Positions 1 to 9,070 of a DNA stretch of 64,000 bases are shown here, one piece after another. The position numbers and the translations under genes are program-made. Each line of letters opens with the position of its first letter. Positions within the stretch are counted from its first letter, which is position 1. Below the pieces are notes generated by a model, which did no database searches, was not told the origin of the DNA, and saw only the letters and a program-made list of their open reading frames with translations. Origin of the DNA: an uncultured Pseudomonadota bacterium (lineage in GTDB: Bacteria; Myxococcota_A; Bradymonadia; Bradymonadales; Bradymonadaceae); NCBI GenBank assembly GCA_913057905.1, contig CAJXPB010000001.1, positions 1,364,001 through 1,428,000 of the forward strand, written 5' to 3'.

Positions 1-372
1 GAGTCCACCGGCCTTGGAGATGAACTCGCGGAGCGTCGATTTTCGGTCCACGATCCGCAGGTAATGTTGGACGTTTGCCGCCGAGGGGACTTCGTTGGAC
101 AGACGGGTCAGATAGCTGGCGCCACCGACCGACTCGAGGTTTCCCTTTGCCGAGAGGGTATCACCCAGGGTGATGACGTCGATGCTGGCATCCTCTCGGT
201 CGTACAGCTCCTCCATAGCCCGGAAGATGTGGCGGTGACGTTCCCGATAGAAGTCCTTGGGGCCGACCTTCGAGAGGATCGAATCCAGGACCGTGTTGTC
301 GAGGAGGATGGCGCCGAGCAGGCTTCGCTCGGCATCGTCGTTGTGCGGGGGGACCCGAATATCGTCACTCAT
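1..372 (-). CDS. dnaB: Replicative DNA helicase DnaB, N-terminal part (runs off the left edge)
   Basis: Hexameric replicative helicase that unwinds DNA ahead of the replisome. Translating the minus strand from the ATG at 372 gives 124 residues with no stop before the window edge. They match the DnaB N-terminal (primase-interacting) domain: VPPHNDDAERSLLGAILLD near the start, then FYRERHRHIFRAMEEL, IDVITLGDTL, VGGASYLTRL and a final helix with RKSTLREFI. The P-loop half lies outside the window. The start overlaps the stop of the upstream FHA/DUF4388 gene (ATG at 372, TGA at 367-365), so the two are probably co-transcribed and translationally coupled. Family identity is clear from the N-domain; only the missing C-terminal ATPase is unverified. 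Confidence 0.93.
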   Translation of the reverse strand, partial: MSDDIRVPPHNDDAERSLLGAILLDNTVLDSILSKVGPKDFYRERHRHIFRAMEELYDREDASIDVITLGDTLSAKGNLESVGGASYLTRLSNEVPSAANVQHYLRIVDRKSTLREFISKAGGL

Positions 373-1468
373 CGACCGAGATGTAATCCTCTTCCATCAG
401 GTGAACGACGTCTTCCATCGTGTCGAGATCACTGGCGAGACTCTTATTGAGAATGGTCCCCACCTTCTCGTAGTTGAGCACGAGCTGAAACGTGTCGAGC
501 AGCTCATCGGAGAGGTCGCGAAGCGGCGGTACCAGTGGATTATTGATCTGCATCTTGTCCTGCATGCCGGGGACATTTTCGCCGAGATTCCGCATCTCGT
601 CGAGCTGGCGCATCCCCTCCATCAGGAGATTCTCGATCGACTCATCGATCTCATCGTCGAAGGAGACATCTTCGGCTTGTTCCAGCGAAAACGTCCCCTC
701 TTCCCAGGAGAGCATCCGAAAGAACGCCTTCCGGCTGCCAATATCGTCGTCTTCGTTGATCGTCGCGAAGAAGACTCGACCGTCGCGCAGGTAGATTTTT
801 CCGACGTCCTCGAAGTGATTGACGACCAGGACCCCGGACTTCTGGCTGGTCGAAAATAGTTGCAGCAGGTCCGTCAGCGGAACTTCCTCGATGAGCCCGG
901 AAATCGAACCGGTCAGCGTCGCACCTCCGGAGGATCGTCGGTCGGTGGCCGGCCCGGAGTCGGAGTGATGGGTCGCGGTCGGGCCCGCTTCGGCCGGTTC
1001 CGGATCCTGAGCCGGCGCCGCAGGTTGACTGCCACTGGAGGCTCCCGCACTGGCGATCGCCTCTTGCTCGGCCTCGGTCGGTTCGTCCTGTTGAATCGTC
1101 TCGACATCATCGGCATCCGGATCCTTGTGCACAAGCTTGATGATGCTCGTGCCGATCAGAATGCGGTCGCCCTCTTCGAGAGTCGACTCCTCGACTTTCT
1201 TGCCGTTGACGAACGTCCCGTTGGTGCTGCCGAAATCCTCAATCTGGAGGGTTCCATTTTCGGCAGAGATACGTGCATGCCGGCGAGACACCATGTCCTC
1301 TACGAGGACCATATCGAGATCGCTCGAGCGACCGATCTCAATTGCTTGACCCATCTCTATGGGGAATTCGCCTCCCTGGTACTTCCCAGAGATAAATTTC
1401 AGGACGTATCGGCCCGACTGATCAGGACTCAAAGTCTCTACTCCCAGATCCCGAGAATCGCGATTCAT
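365..1468 (-). CDS. FHA domain + DUF4388 (PATAN-like) protein
   Basis: 367 residues. An FHA phosphothreonine-binding domain occupies about residues 20-115, with the signatures IEIGRSSDLD, SRRHARI and DFGSTNGTFVNGKKV. An Ala/Pro/Glu-rich linker (about 120-185) follows. A DUF4388 domain starts at LTGSISGLIEEVPLTDLLQL and runs to about residue 300, then comes an acidic tail. FHA domains bind phosphothreonine peptides, and DUF4388 is common in Myxococcota gliding and signalling proteins, so a role in Ser/Thr-kinase signalling is inferred. No signal peptide is seen, so it is probably cytoplasmic. Its stop overlaps the dnaB start, suggesting a shared transcript. Confidence 0.85.
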   Translation of the reverse strand: MNRDSRDLGVETLSPDQSGRYVLKFISGKYQGGEFPIEMGQAIEIGRSSDLDMVLVEDMVSRRHARISAENGTLQIEDFGSTNGTFVNGKKVEESTLEEGDRILIGTSIIKLVHKDPDADDVETIQQDEPTEAEQEAIASAGASSGSQPAAPAQDPEPAEAGPTATHHSDSGPATDRRSSGGATLTGSISGLIEEVPLTDLLQLFSTSQKSGVLVVNHFEDVGKIYLRDGRVFFATINEDDDIGSRKAFFRMLSWEEGTFSLEQAEDVSFDDEIDESIENLLMEGMRQLDEMRNLGENVPGMQDKMQINNPLVPPLRDLSDELLDTFQLVLNYEKVGTILNKSLASDLDTMEDVVHLMEEDYISVDE

Positions 1469-1760
1469 GACCCGCCATGCCCACAGGGACAGACCCGAAT
1501 TTATGGGCTCGACGGTCAGACGGAACGTTACGCAACGGACGGTTAGGCGTCAAGATTCTGCGGCCGATGAAGCACACTATTTCCGGGCAATTTCCGGTGA
1601 TCACGGTCCCCTCATCAAAGGGCATCTGCCAGCCCCATCAAGCGTTGATGACGTATGCGAACGCCCGGTAAAGAGCCCGAAAAAGCGACTTGCGCCCGTT
1701 GATACCCGGGGATATACTCTCAGAAATTGCTCAAATCGACATCTCGTCGGGGGAAGCCAG

Positions 1761-3320
1761 ATGCAGACAATATCAGAGTTACACACCCAGCCTATTCGTT
1801 CGTTGGTCCGGGCGGTCGCACGTCGTCTGAGCCGTCCAGCCGTGGCTCTCGTCGCGGTGGGCCTTTTTTGTACAGGAGTCCTTCTCCCCCGCGGGATCCG
1901 GGCAGAGGAGGGCCCCGCACGAATCGGCGTCCTCTCGCTCGATCGGCAACCGGGCAGCGCCAGCGTCGCCAGGCAGCTTGTCGATCATCTCCGTTCGACC
2001 GACGCCGTCGTCCACGACCGAAGCGCCGTCCGCGCGATGCTGGAGGGGACGATCGTCGATCCGTCGGAGCGAGGGGGGGCCCCATCGGGACTCACGGAAT
2101 CGATTGCGAAGGGAATTCGCCAATTCTTCTATCAGAGCCGAGAGGACGCGGTTACGACGCTTGAGCAGGCCGTCAATCGGGCATTGAACCATCTGCCGGC
2201 TCTGGCCCGCCGGCCGGCTCTCGCCGACCAAGTCTTCGAGGCCGGCATTGTGCTGGTTCGGGCAGCACGCATCACGGAGGCACCCGCTTCGGCAGACTCG
2301 ACTTCCCCGTCGCTCGCCGTGGAGACAGCACGGCGACTCACGGCAGCCTTTCCGAGCCGGACTCCGTCGGCCGAGACGGCGCCGCCGGCGATTGTCGAGC
2401 TATTCGAGCAGGCCCGGGCCGAGACGGCTGCCCGCCAGACCACCCTCCGCCTGGAGATCCCGTCAGACGGCTGCACTGGACTGATAAACGGGATGGCGAC
2501 CGATCGTTCCAAAGTGCACGTAGCCCCGGACAAGACCTACTATGTGCAGCTCGACTGTAGACGGGAGACCTCGCAACTTCGGAGCCTCGCCCTGAAGGAG
2601 GGGCAGGCCCGCATCGTTCCGCTCTTTCTCGGGGCTTCGCTGACTGCGGCGCCGGATGTGTTCAGCGACACCGACCGTGAAGAGGTAACCAGCCAACTTG
2701 AGCGCACCCTGGCCTGGAGCGGGCTCACGACTCTTCTCGGAGTCCGTCAATCTGGGAAGGGTCCCTCCCGCCGCACGACTGTGCTTCATCTCTCATCGCA
2801 GGACCCACCGAAGTCGACTCAGTACGAAGGACGGTTTCGACCCGAAGAGTTCACGAAAGAGGTGCTCGGCCTGGATTCGATCAGGGACAAAGAAGTCGTG
2901 TCACCGGAGACCATGGTGAGGCGTGATCGCTCGCCCGGCCGCGGATTTGATATTGGAGTGTTGGCCGGCGGCGCCGTCTCCCTGGCGGCCAGCAGCGGGC
3001 TATTCGTCGCAGCGGCCAAAAACCATCGGCTCCTCCGCTGCAGCGCCAACGCAACCGAGCCATTTCCGCGCGAACGTTGCGATGGGGCATCGACTCAGGG
3101 CGTCACACTTTCGCAGTCCGATGCCTCCAGTCGAGAGGCTCAGATCAACCGCCAGAGGATTCTGGGCGTCACCCTCGGGGCCGTCGGTGTCGCCGGTGCC
3201 ACATGGGGCATCGTGCGGTTATTGAAACGTCCGGCAGCAGGCGCCGGAGAACCCGCCGAACCTCCCCGCGCAGCATTGGTTGTTACCAATCGATCGGCCT
3301 CGTTCGTATTCAGTTTCTGA
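1761..3320 (+). CDS. Membrane-anchored PEGA-like envelope protein of unknown function
   Basis: 519 residues from ATG 1761, chosen because a purine-rich GGGGGAAG lies just upstream and the protein then begins with a positively charged segment, a hydrophobic helix (VALVAVGLFCTGVLL) and an Ala-x-Ala-like site. The frame stays open upstream to 1467 but that part has no protein-like composition. A central segment near residue 235 (LRLEIPSDGCTGLINGMATD) resembles a PEGA surface repeat. Two hydrophobic Ala/Gly segments lie near residues 395-420 and 467-487. The C-terminus ends in Phe (SFVFSF), as in outer-membrane or envelope proteins. Function is not recognised; similar multi-part envelope proteins are common in Myxococcota. 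Confidence 0.6.
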   Translation: MQTISELHTQPIRSLVRAVARRLSRPAVALVAVGLFCTGVLLPRGIRAEEGPARIGVLSLDRQPGSASVARQLVDHLRSTDAVVHDRSAVRAMLEGTIVDPSERGGAPSGLTESIAKGIRQFFYQSREDAVTTLEQAVNRALNHLPALARRPALADQVFEAGIVLVRAARITEAPASADSTSPSLAVETARRLTAAFPSRTPSAETAPPAIVELFEQARAETAARQTTLRLEIPSDGCTGLINGMATDRSKVHVAPDKTYYVQLDCRRETSQLRSLALKEGQARIVPLFLGASLTAAPDVFSDTDREEVTSQLERTLAWSGLTTLLGVRQSGKGPSRRTTVLHLSSQDPPKSTQYEGRFRPEEFTKEVLGLDSIRDKEVVSPETMVRRDRSPGRGFDIGVLAGGAVSLAASSGLFVAAAKNHRLLRCSANATEPFPRERCDGASTQGVTLSQSDASSREAQINRQRILGVTLGAVGVAGATWGIVRLLKRPAAGAGEPAEPPRAALVVTNRSASFVFSF

Positions 3321-3748
3321 CAGCGGCGCAGCCATTGGAGCACCATTGCTCCAAATATGGAGCACGCACACTCCACCTCCGCACGTGGAGGACTCGTCGA
3401 TTTGAAGGGATCCGAACCATTTGCCCCGACATCTCATCGGAGAGAGTTATCTTCGCAGGGTAACACTCACCGATTGCAGAAAATGGTACGAATTTTGCTT
3501 CACCAAAGAGGAGGCACGCCGACGCCAATTCGGCTCGAGATAAAAAAGCTTGAGACGGAAGTGTGTGTCGGTAGGCTTTGGTGTACCGAAAGTACTCGAG
3601 TACTGGATGTCACCGAGTTGTCATTTGATTGGTCAAAGATTCTTGAACCTTACTTGACGCCTTGCGCCCCCTGTGACAACTTCCGCGGGGTTTAGATGGG
3701 GCATTTTTTCACGGGTTTGTCACGGCGCAAAGCAGTACTGAGGGTGGT
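3321..3748. other. Non-coding gap with tandem hairpins and a palindrome; probable terminator and promoter region
   Basis: 428 bp between two same-strand genes, more AT-rich than its neighbours. Just after the upstream stop is an inverted repeat TTGGAGCA-CCAT-TGCTCCAA (3335-3354), then a second copy of TGGAGCAC (3358-3365) and a second hairpin (CTCCAC 3371-3376 / GTGGAG 3385-3390). Neither hairpin is followed by a clear T run. A perfect 14-bp palindrome AGTACTCGAGTACT lies at 3591-3604. The short frame open at 3357-3695 has no recognisable protein and poor codon character, so it is not called a gene. The distal, AT-rich half probably holds the promoter of the aminotransferase gene. Confidence 0.5.
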
Positions 3749-4918
3749 ATGTCAAACGTCAATTACGGACTGCGCTTTGAGTCCTCGGGGGATTCAATAT
3801 CGGCGGAGCCAAAACTGCGCGAGGTATCGGATCGATCGCCGGTGGTGCCCTCCTCATCCGTTCAGGAATTGACTCCGTACGAAGCAGTCACCAGTCAGGC
3901 GGCCATTCGCGCAAAGCCCGACGGGGAGACTGTGTTTAAGCTCGACTGGAACGAATCGACGGTTCCGGCGAGCCCGGAGGTTCGCGAGGCGATCGCCGCT
4001 CACATCGCTGGCGATCGGGGGCTCAACTGGTATCCCCAGTTGGGCAGTGAGGAACTGATCGAGGCTCTGACCGACTACACCGGGCTGGAGTCCGAAAATC
4101 TCCTGGTGACCAATGGCAGTGACGACGCCCTTCACCTCATCTGCGACACGTTTCTCGATCCGGGCGACCACGTGGTCGCTCCCGCGCCGACCTACAACCA
4201 CTTCATCACGTTTGCTCAGAGCTGCGGCGCCGACATCGAGAAACCGATCGGGGAGAGTCCCTTCGAAAAGAGCATCGACGCGATCCGAGATTCGCTCCGG
4301 CCCTCCACCCGAATTCTGTACCTGGTGAGCCCGAACAATCCGACGGGCGTCATCTACCCGCCGGAGGATGTGGCCGAACTGTGCCGCGATCATCCCGAGA
4401 CCCTCATCTTGCTCGATGAGGCGTACTACGAATTTGCAAAAGTGACGGGCGTCGACCTGGTCGAAGAGCATCCCAACATCGTGGTCACCCGCACGTTCTC
4501 GAAGGCCTTCGGGCTCGCCGGACTGCGAGTCGGATATCTGAGCGGGCATCCAGAATTGGTCGACGCGCTGAGTCGCATCTACAACCCGAAGAGCGTCAAT
4601 ACGCTCGGACAGGTGGGTGCCAAGGCGGCGCTCGAGGATCTGGAATACCTGGAAGAATACCTCTCGGAGGTTGAGGCAGCCAAAGGCGTGCTGGCCGACT
4701 ATCTGGATACGACTCCCGTCGAGTATCACATGACGCCGGCCAACTTCGTCGTGGTGCGTGTGCCCCAGCTCCAGGAGACCCTCGACGCACTTGAGCAGCG
4801 CGGCATCTACGTGCGGGATCGGTCCGACTATCCGGGCCTGGACAACTGCCTGCGCATGACGATCGGCACCGTCGACCAGACCCGGAAAGTTATCGACCTG
4901 ATATCGGGCGTCTTCTAG
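3749..4918 (+). CDS. hisC: Histidinol-phosphate aminotransferase family (HisC-like, PLP)
   Basis: 389 residues, fold-type I PLP aminotransferase. Visible signatures: LDWNESTVPASP near the start of the core, TNGSDDALHL, SPNNPTGVIYPPEDV, LDEAYYEF, and the Schiff-base lysine in SKAFGLAGLRVGY (about K252). HisC converts imidazole-acetol phosphate plus glutamate to histidinol phosphate in histidine biosynthesis. There is an N-terminal extension of about 35 residues before the usual HisC start, but the ATG has a good Shine-Dalgarno sequence (GAGGGTGGT). No other his gene is nearby, so an aromatic or other phospho-amino-acid substrate is possible. The next gene is convergent, 24 bp away. Confidence 0.8.
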   Translation: MSNVNYGLRFESSGDSISAEPKLREVSDRSPVVPSSSVQELTPYEAVTSQAAIRAKPDGETVFKLDWNESTVPASPEVREAIAAHIAGDRGLNWYPQLGSEELIEALTDYTGLESENLLVTNGSDDALHLICDTFLDPGDHVVAPAPTYNHFITFAQSCGADIEKPIGESPFEKSIDAIRDSLRPSTRILYLVSPNNPTGVIYPPEDVAELCRDHPETLILLDEAYYEFAKVTGVDLVEEHPNIVVTRTFSKAFGLAGLRVGYLSGHPELVDALSRIYNPKSVNTLGQVGAKAALEDLEYLEEYLSEVEAAKGVLADYLDTTPVEYHMTPANFVVVRVPQLQETLDALEQRGIYVRDRSDYPGLDNCLRMTIGTVDQTRKVIDLISGVF

Positions 4919-4942
4919 CGACCTCCGGCTCCATCACGCGAT

Positions 4943-7573
4943 TTACTCTCCGGCCTCCTCGGCGATTCTGTCGAGGAGGCCTTTTTCGATCTCGACCTCC
5001 GGCGACTTCGTGACCGAGACGACTGCCCGTTCCGGATCGAGATAATCCCGGGCGACCCGCCGGACGTCCTCGGACGTCACCTCCATGATCCGATCCCCGT
5101 ACTCCAGGGAGCGTTTGTAGCCGAGCCCGTAGAGTTCATCGAGGGCGATCGACAGGGACCGGGCAGTATTCTTTTGCAGTCCGATATCATGATTGCCGAT
5201 CAGATACCTCTGGGCCCTCTGAAGCTCGTTTGCATCGACGCTTTCGTTCCGTACGCGCCGGATCTGTCGAAAGATGCCGCGGAGGCCAGCCTCGATATTC
5301 TCCGGACTCGTTCCCATCTGAAAGCTGAACATCGAGGCATCCAGCCCCAGCAGCGTCGACGCACTGACGCTGTAGGCGAGGGACTGTCGGTCGCGCAGTT
5401 CATAGAAGAGTCGCCCTCCCTGTCCCGAGAGGATGGCGTGCAAGACACGCACCGCGTAGGAGTCGTCACTGCCGACCCTCGGTCCGTCGAGACCCACGGC
5501 GAGATGGGCCTGTTCCTTGTTGAGGTCCCCGACTTCGAGTTGCATCCCGGAACGTTTCGGGGGTGAACTGACCTCGAACTCCTCAGACCGTGCCGATTCG
5601 GGACGCACGAAGTGTCGGCCGGCCAACGACGCGACCTGTTGGGCATCGACGTCGCCGACGACCGAAATCACGAGGTCTGCGGGTCGCATCGTACGTCGGT
5701 GAAAGCCCCTCACATCTTCGACGGTCAGTGCCTGGACGGTCTCGGAGTCCCCGACTTTGGGCCGGCTATATGGATGCGACCCGAAGAAGGCCCGGTGGAG
5801 TTGATCTCGATTGACCACGGGCAACTTGTCTCGGCGTCCCCGAATCGCCTGAAGCTGCATGTTTCGCTCGCGTTCGAATTCCCGGGCCGGGAAGGAGGCA
5901 CCGAGCAGACAATCGGCGAAGACTTCGAGGCTCGGTTCCAAAAAACGGGAGAGACCGGACATCGAGAGTCCCGAGGTGTTGCGGCCGGCCAGGCCCGAAA
6001 TCGAGCCCGCCATCGATTCGACCTTGTGGCTGATCTCTTCGGCGCTGCGCTCGTCGGTGCCATCGGTGAGCAATTCACTCATCAAGCGCGCGAGCCCGGC
6101 CTTCTGCGGGGATTCCCGTCGACTTCCCGCGAGAGACACACTCCGGATAGAGAAGGTCTCGACACTGTGGTCTTCCTGGACGATGAGCGTCGGTCCGTCC
6201 GGGATCTCCATCCGCACAAAGTGGTCGTCGTCCACGGCGACCGGCTCACTGTGGTGTTCGGCCTCGATAACCTCGAACGCAGATTCGGTGGCATCCGCAA
6301 GACCGTCGTCTTCCAACGCGGGTCCATCCTCGGGGAGCGTCGCAACAAGTGTAGCGTTGGCGGGCGTCAGATAGGTGCGAGCGACCCGACGAATGTCCTC
6401 CGGCCCGACGTCTGCGAGGGCCCGATAGTATTTCTCCTCGTACGTCGGGTCCCCGGTGACCATTTGATGGTGCCCGAGCTTCATCGCCAGACCTTCCGCT
6501 GTCTCCTTGTTGTAGATCTCTTGGCTTTCAATCATCGTCCGGGCGCGCTCCAGATCGGGCGCGCTGACCAGCATCTCGCGAAAGCGAAAGACCTCCTCCA
6601 TCAGCCCCCGGATCGTCTCGTCGTGGTCTCGATCCACACCTTCGAGCTGGTAGTTCCCCTGGATCATGAACAGGCCGGCGTCCTTGGGGGTATACGCCGT
6701 CGCTGACACCGTGTTGAACCATTCGCGCTCCCGCTGGAGCGTCCGAACCAGGTGAGAGGCCCGTCCGTATCCCATGATGGCTCCCAGCAGATCGAGGGCC
6801 GGGATGTCATCATCGGTGGCGTTTGGAATGTGGAATCCGACACGCACGTGGGTCTGCTGAATATCTTCGGCCCGAGACCATGTGCGAGTTCCAGACTGTT
6901 CAGGCTCACCTCGTCGTTCCGAGCGTGTGTATGGATCGTCTCGATCCCAGCCGTCGAAGTACCGCTCGATATCGGCTTGGATTTCCGACTCGTCGAAATC
7001 ACCGGTCACTACCAGGGTCATGTTCTTGGGGTGATAGTGGTGGTGGAAGAACTCGACGACGTCCTCGCGCTGGAACGAAGCGACCGACTCTTCGGTTCCG
7101 ATGACGGGGAACCGATACGGATGAACGTCGTAGGCGGTCTCGAATAGCTTCAGGCTGGCCACCCGCGACGGGTTGTCCTTGGAGCGTTTGATTTCTTCCT
7201 GGATGACCTGAAGTTCACTGGAGAGTTCCGAGGCCTCGAACGACGAGTTCCGGATAGCGTCCGAGAGGATATCGAGCCCCGACTCCAGGTATCGGCTGCT
7301 CATGGCCACGTAGTAGCAGGTGTGATCGAAGGAGGTAAATGCATTGATGCGACCCCCGGCTGCCTCGACCTCCCGTGCGATCTCGCCGACATCGCGCCGC
7401 TCGGTTCCTTTGAAGAGCATGTGTTCATGCACGTGGGCCAACCCGGCCTGCCGAGGTGTCTCATCGGCACTTCCGACACCCACCCAGACATTGCAGGCCA
7501 CGACGGGCGCAGTCGGCTTGGGACGCAAAATGACGTTCATGCCGTTCGTGAGCTCGTAGGTCGTCAATTCCAT
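4943..7573 (-). CDS. Two-domain M16 zinc metallopeptidase (PqqL/pitrilysin-like)
   Basis: 876 residues from ATG 7573. The first M16 domain has the inverted zinc motif HVHEH (H47, E50, H51) followed by MLFKGTERRD; the third ligand is expected in VIQEEIKRSKDNP about 76 residues on. The second half (from about residue 420) is a second M16 repeat without HXXEH, ending with the family's NIEAGLRGIFRQIRRV-type helices. M16 peptidases degrade small peptides; bacterial two-domain forms sit in the periplasm or cytoplasm. No signal peptide is visible from this start. The frame is open 33 codons further upstream, but the strong GGAGG at 7582-7586 fixes the start at 7573. Confidence 0.88.
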   Translation of the reverse strand: MELTTYELTNGMNVILRPKPTAPVVACNVWVGVGSADETPRQAGLAHVHEHMLFKGTERRDVGEIAREVEAAGGRINAFTSFDHTCYYVAMSSRYLESGLDILSDAIRNSSFEASELSSELQVIQEEIKRSKDNPSRVASLKLFETAYDVHPYRFPVIGTEESVASFQREDVVEFFHHHYHPKNMTLVVTGDFDESEIQADIERYFDGWDRDDPYTRSERRGEPEQSGTRTWSRAEDIQQTHVRVGFHIPNATDDDIPALDLLGAIMGYGRASHLVRTLQREREWFNTVSATAYTPKDAGLFMIQGNYQLEGVDRDHDETIRGLMEEVFRFREMLVSAPDLERARTMIESQEIYNKETAEGLAMKLGHHQMVTGDPTYEEKYYRALADVGPEDIRRVARTYLTPANATLVATLPEDGPALEDDGLADATESAFEVIEAEHHSEPVAVDDDHFVRMEIPDGPTLIVQEDHSVETFSIRSVSLAGSRRESPQKAGLARLMSELLTDGTDERSAEEISHKVESMAGSISGLAGRNTSGLSMSGLSRFLEPSLEVFADCLLGASFPAREFERERNMQLQAIRGRRDKLPVVNRDQLHRAFFGSHPYSRPKVGDSETVQALTVEDVRGFHRRTMRPADLVISVVGDVDAQQVASLAGRHFVRPESARSEEFEVSSPPKRSGMQLEVGDLNKEQAHLAVGLDGPRVGSDDSYAVRVLHAILSGQGGRLFYELRDRQSLAYSVSASTLLGLDASMFSFQMGTSPENIEAGLRGIFRQIRRVRNESVDANELQRAQRYLIGNHDIGLQKNTARSLSIALDELYGLGYKRSLEYGDRIMEVTSEDVRRVARDYLDPERAVVSVTKSPEVEIEKGLLDRIAEEAGE

Positions 7574-7581
7574 TCTCGTAA

Positions 7582-7586
7582 CCTCC
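7582..7586 (-). promoter_or_regulatory. Shine-Dalgarno GGAGG that fixes the start of the M16 peptidase
   Basis: On the minus strand GGAGG lies 8 nt before the ATG at 7573. It decides against the longer upstream reading, whose extra residues do not resemble an M16 N-terminus. Confidence 0.7.
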
Positions 7587-7691
7587 GCAGTGTGTCGGGG
7601 GATTCGGTCAAGTCGGCCGATCGACCTCCGAGCGTGCATAGGAGGTCCGACCGAGGTTGCCAACATCCGCATGTGAGTTAACCTGCCGGCG

Positions 7692-8456
7692 ATGCGACTA
7701 TCGATACTTCACATTCAGAGAGGTGCGCACGGCGATGATGGGCCGGGCCCGGAGGCGGTCGATACGTTCGTCCGTAGCCTCGTCGAACAAGAGGTTCAGC
7801 CTGTCGGCGTCGTCGACCTCCTCTGCGGCACGATCTGTGCCGACGACACGCCCCGAGTCTTGATTACCACGACGGAGACGAGACTGGGCCCCCTGTCGAC
7901 GCTCCTGAACACCCTCTCATCCCATGGGTTTTCGCTCTTGGTCGCCGTCGACCACGCGGCGCTTGAAAACGGCGAGCGGGATGCACTCGAGACCGCGGAC
8001 CTGCCGGCGCTATTGGGGTCGGGCGGCGTCATCGCCGCCCGGGGTAAACCCGGAGCGCCCCTTGTGGGACTCTCCCCCGGAACCACCCGACAGCAACTCG
8101 AGGAGAGCCGCAGGCAGCTGTCCGACGCGGCCGGTTATCCAATCCAGTGGCTGTTTCCGGCTCCGAACTCGCTGGGTCGGGCCGCCGATCGCCTGGTCCT
8201 CGACGAGGCAAACCGAGTCGGATTCCACCACTGTCTTGTCCCGAGGCCCGGTCGGACCAACGAACTCGAAGGCGGCTCGGATCCGCTCGAACTCGGGTAT
8301 CACATCTGGGGCCCCTCCGATACGCCTGCCAATCTCGCTAAATGGGCCGCGGGCAATCTTCTGGGCCGGGGGGCGACCGGCCTGACGAGCTTGCTCGATG
8401 CCCCCTCTCGAATCTTTCGACGATTTGGTCATCAATCCCAACGACCGACAGACTGA
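7692..8456 (+). CDS. Polysaccharide-deacetylase-like (NodB-fold) protein lacking the usual catalytic signature
   Basis: 254 residues. The core resembles a degenerate NodB homology domain: a strand-helix VLITTTETRLGPLSTLL, a segment LSPGTTRQQLEESRRQLSD in the place of the deacetylase H(S/T)xxH region, and FPAPNSLGRAADRLV in the place of the Arg-containing RxPYG-like loop. The conserved metal-binding His pair is not visible. It may be a non-catalytic carbohydrate-binding relative or a divergent enzyme. The GNAT gene begins 8 bp after its stop, so the two are probably an operon. The fold assignment is tentative. Confidence 0.45.
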   Translation: MRLSILHIQRGAHGDDGPGPEAVDTFVRSLVEQEVQPVGVVDLLCGTICADDTPRVLITTTETRLGPLSTLLNTLSSHGFSLLVAVDHAALENGERDALETADLPALLGSGGVIAARGKPGAPLVGLSPGTTRQQLEESRRQLSDAAGYPIQWLFPAPNSLGRAADRLVLDEANRVGFHHCLVPRPGRTNELEGGSDPLELGYHIWGPSDTPANLAKWAAGNLLGRGATGLTSLLDAPSRIFRRFGHQSQRPTD

Positions 8457-8464
8457 GGACGACG

Positions 8465-9004
8465 ATGCCAACCGCCTACACCCTCAAGCAGGCCGATCCC
8501 GATGACGCCGGATCGATCGCAGACGTCCATGTCGAGACCTGGCAGGATGCCTACCGAACCTCGATGCCCGACGACGTACTCGACGAGCTGAGCGTCGAAG
8601 ACCGTGAACAGCAGTGGCGATCGCAGCTTCAGGACGGCGACGTGGAAGTTTGGCTCGCCGTCGGAGACAACGATCGGGTCTTTGGGTTCACGGCCTTCGG
8701 GCCGGCACGCGATGAGGACTCGAACGGCGGAGAACTCTACGCCCTGTATGTGCGTCCGGACCGGCAGCGAAACTGGATCGGACATGCCCTTCTGGGGGCC
8801 GCAGAAACACGAATGCAACAGCGGGGCCACAGCGAGGCGTACCTCTGGGTGCTGACTGACAACGAGGGCGCCCGCACCTTCTACGAGCAATGCGGATGGT
8901 CGGCCGACGAGTCAGACACGGGAGAGCGAATCGACGAACGACGCGACATGACGCTCGAAGAGGTCTGTTATCGTCGGAAGCTGAACGAAGACACGCTCCG
9001 CTGA
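8465..9004 (+). CDS. GNAT-family N-acetyltransferase
   Basis: 179 residues from ATG 8465. The GNAT fold is shown by an N-terminal DDAGSIADVHVETWQDAY helix (typical of RimI-like proteins), the beta4 strand ELYALYVRPDRQRNWIGHAL (the acetyl-CoA loop reads RQRNWIG, less Gly-rich than the usual Q/RxxGxG/A), and the C-terminal LWVLTDNEGARTFYEQCGW. It would transfer acetyl from acetyl-CoA to an amine; the substrate is unknown. It lies 8 bp after the deacetylase-like gene. A hairpin at 9018-9046 follows, whose T run reads on the other strand. Confidence 0.82.
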   Translation: MPTAYTLKQADPDDAGSIADVHVETWQDAYRTSMPDDVLDELSVEDREQQWRSQLQDGDVEVWLAVGDNDRVFGFTAFGPARDEDSNGGELYALYVRPDRQRNWIGHALLGAAETRMQQRGHSEAYLWVLTDNEGARTFYEQCGWSADESDTGERIDERRDMTLEEVCYRRKLNEDTLR

Positions 9005-9017
9005 GCCGAAAACAAAA

Positions 9018-9046
9018 GCGGAGGATGGCACGAGGCCATCCTCCGC
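9018..9046 (-). terminator. Rho-independent terminator for the TPR-type gene
   Basis: A perfect 12-bp stem (GCGGAGGATGGC / GCCATCCTCCGC) with loop ACGAG. On the minus strand it is followed by TTTTGTTTTC, a classic U tract, so it ends transcription of the gene that stops at 9071. On the plus strand no T run follows. Confidence 0.8.
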
Positions 9047-9070
9047 GGTGTGTCACGAGCGCTCCGGAAC

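Noticed and set aside
3380..3430. A tRNA-like segment on the minus strand (GGTTCGGATCC resembles a T arm)
   Set aside because: The T stem does not pair and no D or anticodon arm is found.
3357..3695. A 112-residue + strand frame in the gap before hisC
   Set aside because: Composition not protein-like, no ribosome site, region AT-rich with hairpins; more likely regulatory DNA.
5612..6706. A 364-residue + strand frame opposite the M16 protease
   Set aside because: Mirror of the conserved M16 frame with no domain.
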